The notes beneath the pieces were generated by a model that was not told where the DNA came from, did no database searches, and saw nothing but the letters and a program-made list of their open reading frames with translations. The translations under genes were made by a program, and so were the position numbers. This document shows positions 1 to 6,411 of a stretch of DNA of 64,000 bases, piece after piece. Source of the DNA: Clostridiales bacterium (GTDB lineage Bacteria > Bacillota > Clostridia > Oscillospirales > Acutalibacteraceae); assembly GCA_012519975.1 (NCBI GenBank), contig JAAYPE010000103.1, positions 1 through 64,000 of the forward strand, written 5' to 3'. Numbering within the stretch: position 1 is the first letter of the stretch; each line of letters opens with the position of its first letter.

Positions 1-153
1 AGAGCTTCTTCTGCTCATCGCTGACATTTCTGTCTTATTTCGTTTCCGAAATTCACAAAGTTTTTAAAACTTCATTAAAATTTCAGGGTCCTTTTTGTTC
101 GTCGTTGTTCAATTTTCAAGGTTCACCATCGCCCAACCTCTCAATCAGGTGGG
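1..153 (-). other. rRNA operon leader (16S gene lies beyond the left edge)
   Basis: Minus-strand leader downstream of two strong promoters. It carries CCTTGAAAATTGAACA (about 106-121 on the plus strand as its complement), a type of sequence found in leaders and spacers of Firmicutes rRNA operons, followed by an unstructured AT-rich stretch that runs off position 1. No 16S sequence itself is present, so the assignment rests on promoter strength and the leader element. No open frame of note lies here. Confidence 0.65.
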
Positions 154-159
154 AAACAT

Positions 160-188
160 ATCATATCACATTGTCCGCTATTTGTCAA
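160..188 (-). promoter_or_regulatory. Promoter, proximal of two in front of an rRNA operon
   Basis: Minus strand TTGACA (183-188), 17-nt spacer, TATGAT (160-165). Consensus -35 and near-consensus -10. Predicted start about position 153, reading left into the rRNA leader. Confidence 0.8.
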
Positions 189-261
189 CGGTTTTTTGCA
201 ATTTTCTTTGCTTTGTTTTTTAATTCGTAGCAAAGTGAATGTCTCTTTTGGGCACTCGTAC

Positions 262-290
262 ATATTAGCACAAAGCATATTTAATGTCAA
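262..290 (-). promoter_or_regulatory. Promoter, distal of two in front of an rRNA operon
   Basis: Minus strand TTGACA (285-290), 17-nt spacer, TAATAT (262-267), about 100 nt upstream of the proximal promoter. Tandem promoters about 100 nt apart are typical of Bacillus and Clostridium rrn operons. Confidence 0.75.
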
Positions 291-408
291 CAACTATTTT
301 GATTTTTTTAATATATTTTAAAAAATATTCTGTTACCCATATTACATTATAATATAGAGGATAAATAATTGCAGAAATAAATATTATTTTTATATTTGCA
401 AAAATGTA

Positions 409-437
409 TTGATTTTTTTGAAAAAATAAGTTATAAT
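409..437 (+). promoter_or_regulatory. Promoter of tRNA-Leu
   Basis: TTGATT (409-414), 17-nt spacer, TATAAT (432-437), ending 15 nt before the mature tRNA. It diverges from the rRNA promoters. Confidence 0.75.
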
Positions 438-452
438 ACAAAAGTTATTTAC

Positions 453-539
453 GCCGGTGTGATGGAATTGGCAGACGTGCTGGACTCAAAATCCAGTGGT
501 AGCGATACCGTACCGGTTCGACCCCGGTCACCGGCACCA
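453..539 (+). tRNA. tRNA-Leu (anticodon CAA)
   Basis: An 87-nt type II tRNA with a long variable arm. The acceptor stem GCCGGTG pairs with CACCGGC and CCA is encoded. The anticodon loop CTCAAAA gives CAA (decodes UUG), and the T-loop region GGTTCGACCCC is standard. It has its own promoter and terminator, so it is a single-gene transcript. Confidence 0.95.
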
Positions 540-545
540 ATTTGA

Positions 546-588
546 TGCTAAACTCTTTTGACATTGCTCTAGAGTTTAGCATTATTTT
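546..588 (+). terminator. Intrinsic terminator of tRNA-Leu
   Basis: An 11-bp stem TGCTAAACTCT/AGAGTTTAGCA (546-556 and 571-581) followed by TTATTTTTA. Confidence 0.85.
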
Positions 589-602
589 TATACTTATTTT
601 AA

Positions 603-651
603 CATTTTAAAAACCCTGCAAAAAGCATTAAGCTAAATCTGCAAGGTTTTT
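603..651 (-). terminator. Intrinsic terminator of the aminotransferase gene
   Basis: On the minus strand, ACCTTGCA pairs with TGCAGGGT (G-U allowed), followed by TTTTTAAAATG. It lies directly after the aminotransferase stop codon. Confidence 0.7.
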
Positions 652-656
652 ATTTT

Positions 657-1874
657 TTATTTCTGCTTGTAAGTTGAGAGGAAGTTTGCAAGTCTTTTGC
701 TTGCGGAATCCAAAGTTTCAACGTTTGGCAGATATACAATTCTAAAATGATCTGGCTCTTCCCAATTAAATCCACCACCGTGAACCATAAGAACCTTTTC
801 TTTTTTCAGAAAATCAAGAATAAATTGTTCATCATCTTTTATATTAAATTTTTTCGCATCAATTTTAGGAAAAATGTAAAAAGTGGCTTTTGGTTTTTGG
901 ACACTAATCCCCGGAATATCATTTAGTGCTTTATACAAAAAATTTCTTTGCTCATATATCCTACCACCTGGCATTAAAAGCTCATCAAGACTTTGATAGC
1001 CACCAAGTGCTGTTTGTATGATATATTGTGCAGGAACATTTGAGCAAAGCCTCATAGAAGCAAGCAAATCAAGCCCCTCAATATATTCACGATATCCTGT
1101 TTTATCTCCGCTAAGACACATCCACCCACTTCTAAACCCTGCAACCCTGTGAGATTTTGAAAGTCCGTTGAAATTCACAATAAACAAATCTGGCGCAAGC
1201 GATGAAATTGCGATATGCTTATAATCATCCATGACCAACCTGTCATATATTTCATCAGCAAAGATAACTAAATTATGCTCTCTAGCAACTGTAATTATCT
1301 GCTCTAATATTTCTTTTGGATACAATGCACCTGTTGGATTGTTTGGGTTTATTAAAACAATACCTTTAGTTTTTGAAGTTATTTTTTTCTTAATATCTTC
1401 GATGTCTGGATTCCACTCTGCTTGCTCATCGCAAATATAATGAACAGGAGTTCCACCAGATAATTTTATAGCTCCAGTCCAAAGCGGATAATCAGGCGAC
1501 GGTACTAACATTTCATCCCCATTATCTAAAAAACCTTGCATCGACATAACAATTAACTCGCTAACGCCGTTGCCAGTGTAAATATCATTAATACCAACAT
1601 TGGGAATTCCTTTGAGTTGACAATATTGCATTATTGCCTTTCTTGCTGAAAAAATCCCCTTTGAATCCGAATACCCTTGAGATTTCCTCAAATTCAATAT
1701 CATATCTTGTATTATTTCATCTGGGGCGTCAAAGTTAAATGGAGCAGGATTACCAATATTTAGCTTGAGAACATCAACACCATTTGCTATCATTCTGTCC
1801 GCTTCGTCCATAACCGGTCCTCTAACATCATAACAAATTCCTTCAAGCTTATGTGGCTTTACAAATTTTTTCAT
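657..1874 (-). CDS. alaA: Class I/II aminotransferase, alanine transaminase (AlaA) type
   Basis: PLP-dependent fold-type I aminotransferase, most like E. coli AlaA (alanine-pyruvate/glutamate transamination, cytosolic). The N-terminal KLEGICYDVRGPVMDEA and LKLNIGNPAPFNFDAP segments are diagnostic. NPNNPTG, DEIYD and SKSHRVAGFRSGW (PLP lysine in SKSH, near residue 241) are all present. The start at 1874 is the seventh codon of the longest frame. It has AAAGGGTG 6-8 nt upstream, whereas the upstream ATG at 1892 sits in the terminator U-tract of the leader. Length of about 405 residues is normal. A T-box leader precedes it, so it is probably induced when its cognate amino acid (probably alanine) is scarce. 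A related aromatic or branched-chain specificity cannot be excluded. Confidence 0.88.
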   Translation of the reverse strand: MKKFVKPHKLEGICYDVRGPVMDEADRMIANGVDVLKLNIGNPAPFNFDAPDEIIQDMILNLRKSQGYSDSKGIFSARKAIMQYCQLKGIPNVGINDIYTGNGVSELIVMSMQGFLDNGDEMLVPSPDYPLWTGAIKLSGGTPVHYICDEQAEWNPDIEDIKKKITSKTKGIVLINPNNPTGALYPKEILEQIITVAREHNLVIFADEIYDRLVMDDYKHIAISSLAPDLFIVNFNGLSKSHRVAGFRSGWMCLSGDKTGYREYIEGLDLLASMRLCSNVPAQYIIQTALGGYQSLDELLMPGGRIYEQRNFLYKALNDIPGISVQKPKATFYIFPKIDAKKFNIKDDEQFILDFLKKEKVLMVHGGGFNWEEPDHFRIVYLPNVETLDSASKRLANFLSTYKQK

Positions 1875-1897
1875 ACTATTCACCCTTTCCATTTCTC

Positions 1898-2150
1898 AAA
1901 AAAATAATCGCCCAAAGTCAAAAAGACTTAGGGCGAACTACAGTCCGTGTTACCACCTAAATTCAGAGAAAAACTCTGCACTCATAGAATGAATTAACAT
2001 TCTAAACTCTATAACGGGAGAACCCGATGAAGACTACTAACTAATAAAACAGCTTTCGAATCACAGCTCCGGAACGGCTTTTGTGTTTTTTCGTAAAGAT
2101 TTGCACCAACCATCTTCTCTCTAAAACGATTAAAAACACATATTTTTCCA
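1898..2150 (-). promoter_or_regulatory. T-box riboswitch leader of the aminotransferase
   Basis: On the minus strand, Stem I starts with AGAGAGAAGATGGTTGGTGCAA. The conserved T-box sequence TTAGGTGGTAACAC is at 1947-1960. A terminator hairpin CGCCCTAAGTC/GACTTTGGGCG followed by ATTATTTTTTT is at 1898-1935. A candidate specifier GCC (Ala) at 2076-2078 lies just before the conserved TTCCGGAGC stretch. By family knowledge, uncharged tRNA binding at the specifier and T-box would favour the antiterminator and allow transcription. The specifier call is an inference from position and from the downstream gene. Confidence 0.85.
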
Positions 2151-2184
2151 TCAATGCATTTAACTTATAACATTATATGTATTA

Positions 2185-2213
2185 TATATATCATTATTTT
2201 TGCTCTATGTCAA
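2185..2213 (-). promoter_or_regulatory. Promoter of the T-box/aminotransferase transcript
   Basis: TTGACA (2208-2213), 17-nt spacer, TATATA (2185-2190) on the minus strand. It starts only about 10 nt beyond the stop codon of the upstream gene. Confidence 0.65.
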
Positions 2214-2221
2214 CATAAAAG

Positions 2222-2689
2222 TCAAATAATTTTTGTAATTTTATGATACAATCTCATTTTTCGGTTACTTTTAGAATACTCAATCATAACATAATACTTT
2301 AATTTTAAAGTTTCTTTTGTAAACTCGTTTTTATTAATCAAAAAACCATCTGACATAAGTTGCTCGTTAAAGGCTTCAACCTCAGCCGGTGAAACATCAC
2401 TATACCATAAAGTCATCGAAGTAAATCCGTCATTACAAATACTACCTTGAATGTCGGGAGAATAATCTTGCACCCCTCTGCCACTATATTTGGGAAATTT
2501 AGAAAGCTCTGCAACAGCGTCAAGATAATATACTTCTTCTTCAAAGTCTTTACAATATTTTTTATGTACTTTTTCTTTAACTTTTCGTTTCTTTTTATTT
2601 TCTATAATAGATTGTTCTATTAATTGTAGAACTTTTCTATCAATAAAATCATCGATTGTTTCCGGTTCATTCCTACATAATAGTGCCAT
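2222..2689 (-). CDS. Hypothetical protein, unrecognised family
   Basis: I do not recognise this product. It is about 155 residues, soluble, with no signal peptide or membrane segment. It starts with a short hydrophobic run, has a strongly basic stretch (NKKKRKVKEKVHKK, near residues 31-44), then an acidic and aromatic middle. The C-terminal half looks like a compact alpha/beta domain (LWYSDVSPAEVEAFNEQL, then FTKETLKLKYYVMIEY). The ATG at 2689 is preferred because GGGG lies about 10 nt upstream; a TTG at 2704 lacks a site. It is last in the tsaE-tsaB-rpiB-upp direction, 100 nt after upp, and ends against the promoter of the next gene. Codon use resembles its neighbours. Confidence 0.6.
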   Translation of the reverse strand: MALLCRNEPETIDDFIDRKVLQLIEQSIIENKKKRKVKEKVHKKYCKDFEEEVYYLDAVAELSKFPKYSGRGVQDYSPDIQGSICNDGFTSMTLWYSDVSPAEVEAFNEQLMSDGFLINKNEFTKETLKLKYYVMIEYSKSNRKMRLYHKITKII

Positions 2690-2789
2690 CAACAATTTCC
2701 CCAATCCATCAAAAAGTAGTTTATGAATAATCTTTAATGTGATTTAAAAATTATAATTGCTATTATTAAGAATAAATTTTGCTAAACAA

Positions 2790-3419
2790 TTAAAGAGTAC
2801 CAAAAATTCTATCTCCTGCATCACCAAGACCCGGCACAATATACCCATGGTCATTTAATTTTTCATCAAGTGCTGCACAATAAACATCAACATCTGGGTG
2901 AGTCTTCGTTAGCATATCTAGCCCCTCTGGAGCTGCTACAATTCCCATAAATTTTATAGATTTAGGATTATACGTTTTGATTTGAGTAATTGCGTCACAA
3001 GCAGAACCACCAGTTGCCAACATTGGGTCAAGGACAATAACTTCTCTCTCTTCTATATCATTTGGTAACTTACAATAATAACTAACAGGTTTTAAGGTTT
3101 TTGGATCCCTATAAAGACCTATATGCCCAATTTTTGCAGACGGAACAAGAGTTAACACACCCTCAACCATTCCAAGTCCGGCTCTAAGAATTGGAACAAA
3201 AGCAAGCTTTTTGCCTGATATTACTTTGGTTTTTGCTAAAGCTACAGGAGTTTCTATTTCAACCTCTTGAAGTGGCAAATCTCTAGTCGCTTCATAACAC
3301 ATAAGCATTGCAATTTCACCAACAAGTGTTCTAAAATCCTTAGACCCTGTGTTTTTATCCCTGAGTAGAGTGAGTTTGTGCTGAATTAATGGATGATTTG
3401 TTATTGTTACATTTCCCAT
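2790..3419 (-). CDS. upp: Uracil phosphoribosyltransferase
   Basis: Salvages uracil with PRPP to give UMP in the cytosol. At 209 residues it has the family length. The PRPP-binding loop [14 protein letters not shown] and the uracil-binding C-terminus ([15 protein letters not shown]) are intact, as is [14 protein letters not shown]. It lies 28 nt downstream of rpiB on the same strand and is probably cotranscribed with tsaE-tsaB-rpiB. It provides a UMP route independent of the de novo pyr genes in this window, which matters because the carAB pair here looks inactive. Confidence 0.96.
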   Translation of the reverse strand: MGNVTITNHPLIQHKLTLLRDKNTGSKDFRTLVGEIAMLMCYEATRDLPLQEVEIETPVALAKTKVISGKKLAFVPILRAGLGMVEGVLTLVPSAKIGHIGLYRDPKTLKPVSYYCKLPNDIEEREVIVLDPMLATGGSACDAITQIKTYNPKSIKFMGIVAAPEGLDMLTKTHPDVDVYCAALDEKLNDHGYIVPGLGDAGDRIFGTL

Positions 3420-3447
3420 TATGGAATCCTCCTAAATAAAAAACTTA

Positions 3448-3888
3448 TTAATTTTTATTTTCAATTTCTGTAATTTGGTCAACCCTTGTTTGATGCCTTC
3501 CGCCCTCAAAGCTTGTATTTATAAACAAATCTACAAGCTCTGTTGCAAGCCCTGCCCCAACAACTCTACCACCTAAGCACAAAACATTAGAATCGTTGTG
3601 TAGTCTTGTATATTTCGCACTAAAGGAATCGGAGCAACAAGCCGCGCGAATACCTTTTATTTTATTTGCAGCAATTGACATTCCTACCCCTGTGCCACAA
3701 AAAAGCAATGCTTTTTCGCACTCCCCTGACACTACGCAATCACACACTGTTTTTGCTATGCTAGGATAATCAACGCTATCACAATTATAAACACCAAAAT
3801 CTTTGTATTCAATATTTTGATTATCTAAATATACTTTAATTGTTTCTTTAATTTCAAAACCACCGTGGTCGCACCCTAATGCTATCAT
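3448..3888 (-). CDS. rpiB: Ribose-5-phosphate isomerase B
   Basis: Interconverts ribose 5-phosphate and ribulose 5-phosphate. All expected motifs are present: CDHGGFEIK near the N-terminus, FCGTGVGMSIAANK with the active-site Cys, LHNDSNVLCLGGRVVG, and GGRHQTRVDQI near the C-terminus. Its 146 residues are normal for RpiB/LacAB isomerases. The start codon overlaps the tsaB stop by 4 nt (ATGA), implying translational coupling. It can supply PRPP precursors for the downstream upp. Confidence 0.94.
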   Translation of the reverse strand: MIALGCDHGGFEIKETIKVYLDNQNIEYKDFGVYNCDSVDYPSIAKTVCDCVVSGECEKALLFCGTGVGMSIAANKIKGIRAACCSDSFSAKYTRLHNDSNVLCLGGRVVGAGLATELVDLFINTSFEGGRHQTRVDQITEIENKN

Positions 3889-4589
3889 TTGCTATTTTCC
3901 ATCCTTTTTTTAAGTTCTCTTTCAGCTTGTGGTGCTCGTAAGTAAACGGGCAATATTTCTTCTGCTAAAATTGTAGGCTCCATTTTTATTTTTTCAAAAG
4001 TACAAGCAGCAACGCTCGATGCTTTTTGATATCTAAAATTTGACGGAGCTAGTAAAACATTGTCATTTGTGCTTTTCAATTTATTATAACACAATTCTGC
4101 CCCATCACCAACAAAAACTATGGGCAAATCATAATTTTTTAATTTATTTGCAAGTTCATCAATCATTACCGCTTCATCTTGTGTAATTCGCTCAATTTTT
4201 TGACCACTTTTAAAAGTTGCAGTATAAACCTGATTGCATCTTGCGTCCATTACACAGCAAACTATACATTCCCTTCCAAGCACATTATACGCCATTGCTT
4301 CAAGAGTTGAAACAGGAAAACAAGGCTTGTTTTGTGCCATTGCAAGCCCTTTAAGAGCCGCTATGCCTATTCTTATTCCTGTAAATGAGCCTGGCCCTGC
4401 CGCTATTGAAAATAAATCAATCGAATCAATATCTATACTTGCATTATCCAAAGCATTTTTAGCCATAGGGATTAAGGTTTGACTATGAGTAAGCCCCGTG
4501 TTTGTATAAGCCTCGCTAAGCAATTTACCATCATCTAATATTGCAACACTTGCAGATGCTGCAGAACATTCAATCGAAAAAATTCTCAT
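3885..4589 (-). CDS. tsaB: tRNA t6A synthesis protein TsaB
   Basis: Non-catalytic ASKHA-fold partner of TsaD in making N6-threonylcarbamoyl adenosine at position 37 of ANN-decoding tRNAs. The N-terminal FSIECSAASASVAILDDGKL and the GPGSFTGIRIGIA motif (near residues 66-78) identify it. Its 234 residues are typical. It overlaps tsaE by 20 nt upstream and rpiB by 4 nt downstream. TsaD and the first-step enzyme are not in this window. Confidence 0.93.
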   Translation of the reverse strand: MRIFSIECSAASASVAILDDGKLLSEAYTNTGLTHSQTLIPMAKNALDNASIDIDSIDLFSIAAGPGSFTGIRIGIAALKGLAMAQNKPCFPVSTLEAMAYNVLGRECIVCCVMDARCNQVYTATFKSGQKIERITQDEAVMIDELANKLKNYDLPIVFVGDGAELCYNKLKSTNDNVLLAPSNFRYQKASSVAACTFEKIKMEPTILAEEILPVYLRAPQAERELKKRMENSK

Positions 4590-5013
4590 CTATATTTTCC
4601 CCTGTTATTTTGATAATTCTATCATTATCTGACTCGCCTTTTGATATTTCAACATAGATACTGTTTTGTGGCAATGCAGATTCTATGTTTTCGCTCCACT
4701 CAATTGCTAAAATCTCATTTAAATCTAAATAATCAAAAAAGCCTGTTGTGTTTAAATCTTCCCAAGTATTTACTCTATACATATCAAAATGAATAAGTGC
4801 GGGATTCCCACCATAATCGTGGACAATTGAAAAAGTTGGGCTACTTACATTCTCGTTTATTGAAAGCCCCTTAGCAAGCCCTCTAACAAATGCAGTTTTG
4901 CCCATTCCAAGCCCACCAAAAAAGGCGACTACATCACCTTTTTTTAGTTTTTTTGCAAGCTTTTGTCCAATCATTTCTGTTTGGTTAAAATCGTGTGAAA
5001 TAAAAGTGTTCAT
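4570..5013 (-). CDS. tsaE: tRNA t6A synthesis ATPase TsaE
   Basis: Small P-loop ATPase that assists TsaB/TsaD in t6A formation. The Walker A GGLGMGKTAF lies near residues 33-42, followed by SPTFSIVHDYGG, HFDMYRV and IEWSENIE, all family motifs. The ATG at 5013 is chosen because AAGGTA precedes it at good spacing and the following MNTFISHDFNQTEMIG matches the family N-terminus; the longer frame begins with a TTG at 5040 without a site. First gene of the tsaE-tsaB-rpiB-upp group. A possible extended -10 (TGATACAAT, about 5057-5065) lies upstream. Confidence 0.93.
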   Translation of the reverse strand: MNTFISHDFNQTEMIGQKLAKKLKKGDVVAFFGGLGMGKTAFVRGLAKGLSINENVSSPTFSIVHDYGGNPALIHFDMYRVNTWEDLNTTGFFDYLDLNEILAIEWSENIESALPQNSIYVEISKGESDNDRIIKITGENIDENFFD

Positions 5014-5115
5014 AAAAAATACCTTACCAAAATTTATCAATATTAAAACTAGAAATATTGTATCACATTTTTAAAATTTAGTAAATTAAATGTTTGAAAT
5101 ACAAAATGCTTTTGC

Positions 5116-5144
5116 TTGAATTTAATCGTATTACAGTCTATAAT
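5116..5144 (+). promoter_or_regulatory. Promoter of the ftsW/rodA-type gene
   Basis: TTGAAT (5116-5121), 17-nt spacer, TATAAT (5139-5144), about 32 nt before the start codon. Confidence 0.65.
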
Positions 5145-5175
5145 GTAACCATATGTTTTGAAAGAAGGTTTTTAT

Positions 5176-6345
5176 TTGCGAAATATTAAAGAATCATTGT
5201 CGTATTTTATAAAAGAAACAGATAAAATTCTTTTAGCACTTTGCCTTATAACTTCTACCTTTGGTGTTCTTATGGTTCAAAGCGCGACAAGAAGCAAGCT
5301 TAGTGAAGGTCAACTAATTTCAGGCGATGCAAAAACTATGATTTTCGCCATTACTCTTGGAGTTTGCGTTGCCCTTGTTATATCGCTTGTCGATTATGAG
5401 GCTTTTGTTAAACTTACTCCTCTTATCGCAGTTGTTGGAATACTTATGATGTTATTTGTTTTTATTTTTGGTGTTGCACCCCCCGCAAGGCCGGATGCTA
5501 AATCTTGGATTAATCTTGGTTTTTTCTATTTTCAGCCATCCGAGCTATTAAAAATATTTTTTATCATTACTTTTTCTGCTCATTTAAACGCAGTTAAAGA
5601 AAATATAAACTCTTTTAAAAATGTCGCTTTATTAGGACTGCACGCAATAATTCCCGCAGGACTTGTGGTAAAATCCGGCGACGACGGCTCGGCACTTGTT
5701 TTTATATTATTCACTCTTTGTATGATATTTGTTGCAGGAATAAGTTGGAAATATCTGCTTGCTGGATGTGTCGTTACTCTTGCTGCTATCCCACTTCTTT
5801 GGGTTAAATTAAGAGATTTTCAAAAAGAAAGGTTTATTGTTCTTGTTCATCCAGAACTTTATCCCAACACTGCTTATCAGCAAAATATGAGTCTTTCTGC
5901 TATTGGCTCTGGAGGTTTTTTTGGACAAGGTCTGTTTAATGGAGCATACACTCAAAGCAAGTCTGTGCCAGAAAATCAAAACGATTTTATTTTTTCTGTT
6001 GTTGGTGAAGAGCTTGGTTTATTCGGTGCTATTATAGCTCTAGGACTTATTTTGTCAATTATCTTTAGAATTGTTAAAATCGGAAAGCGTGCAAACAATG
6101 ATTTTGCAACCTATTTATGCTACGGAATTGGCTCTATGATTGCAATGCAAACTTTAATCAATATTTCTATGTGTTTAAGACTTGCACCAGTTATCGGAAT
6201 TACACTACCATTTTTTAGCGCCGGTGGCTCTTCTACATTGTGTTTATATTGTGGAATCGGTGTCATTTTAAGCGTTTATCGCTCTACTCACAATCAAAAA
6301 ATGGTGCATTATAGAGTTCGCAGTGTGCGCTCTCCATTTATGTAA
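5176..6345 (+). CDS. SEDS peptidoglycan polymerase (FtsW/RodA/SpoVE family)
   Basis: Polytopic membrane glycosyltransferase of the SEDS family, which polymerises lipid II together with a class B PBP. It has about ten hydrophobic segments over about 389 residues. Motifs are SWINLGFFYFQPSEL, the DDGSALV stretch holding the catalytic Asp position, NDFIFSVVGEELGLFGA and PFFSAGGSSTLC. The TTG at 5176 is preferred because GAAAGAAGG lies 7 nt upstream; the frame can also begin at a TTG at 5158. It stands alone on the plus strand with its own promoter and terminator and no PBP partner beside it, so I cannot separate RodA, FtsW and SpoVE roles from the sequence. Confidence 0.9.
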   Translation: MRNIKESLSYFIKETDKILLALCLITSTFGVLMVQSATRSKLSEGQLISGDAKTMIFAITLGVCVALVISLVDYEAFVKLTPLIAVVGILMMLFVFIFGVAPPARPDAKSWINLGFFYFQPSELLKIFFIITFSAHLNAVKENINSFKNVALLGLHAIIPAGLVVKSGDDGSALVFILFTLCMIFVAGISWKYLLAGCVVTLAAIPLLWVKLRDFQKERFIVLVHPELYPNTAYQQNMSLSAIGSGGFFGQGLFNGAYTQSKSVPENQNDFIFSVVGEELGLFGAIIALGLILSIIFRIVKIGKRANNDFATYLCYGIGSMIAMQTLINISMCLRLAPVIGITLPFFSAGGSSTLCLYCGIGVILSVYRSTHNQKMVHYRVRSVRSPFM

Positions 6346-6364
6346 ATTTATTAAAAACAAAATT

Positions 6365-6406
6365 AAACCCCCTATTGTATAAAATTACGGTAGGAGGTTT
6401 TTGTAT
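6365..6406. terminator. Bidirectional terminator between the SEDS gene and pcrA
   Basis: A 10-bp stem AAACCCCCTA/TAGGAGGTTT (6365-6374 and 6391-6400), perfect on the minus strand with one G-U pair, T-rich on both sides. It separates two convergent genes. Confidence 0.75.
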
Positions 6407-6411
6407 TTGGT

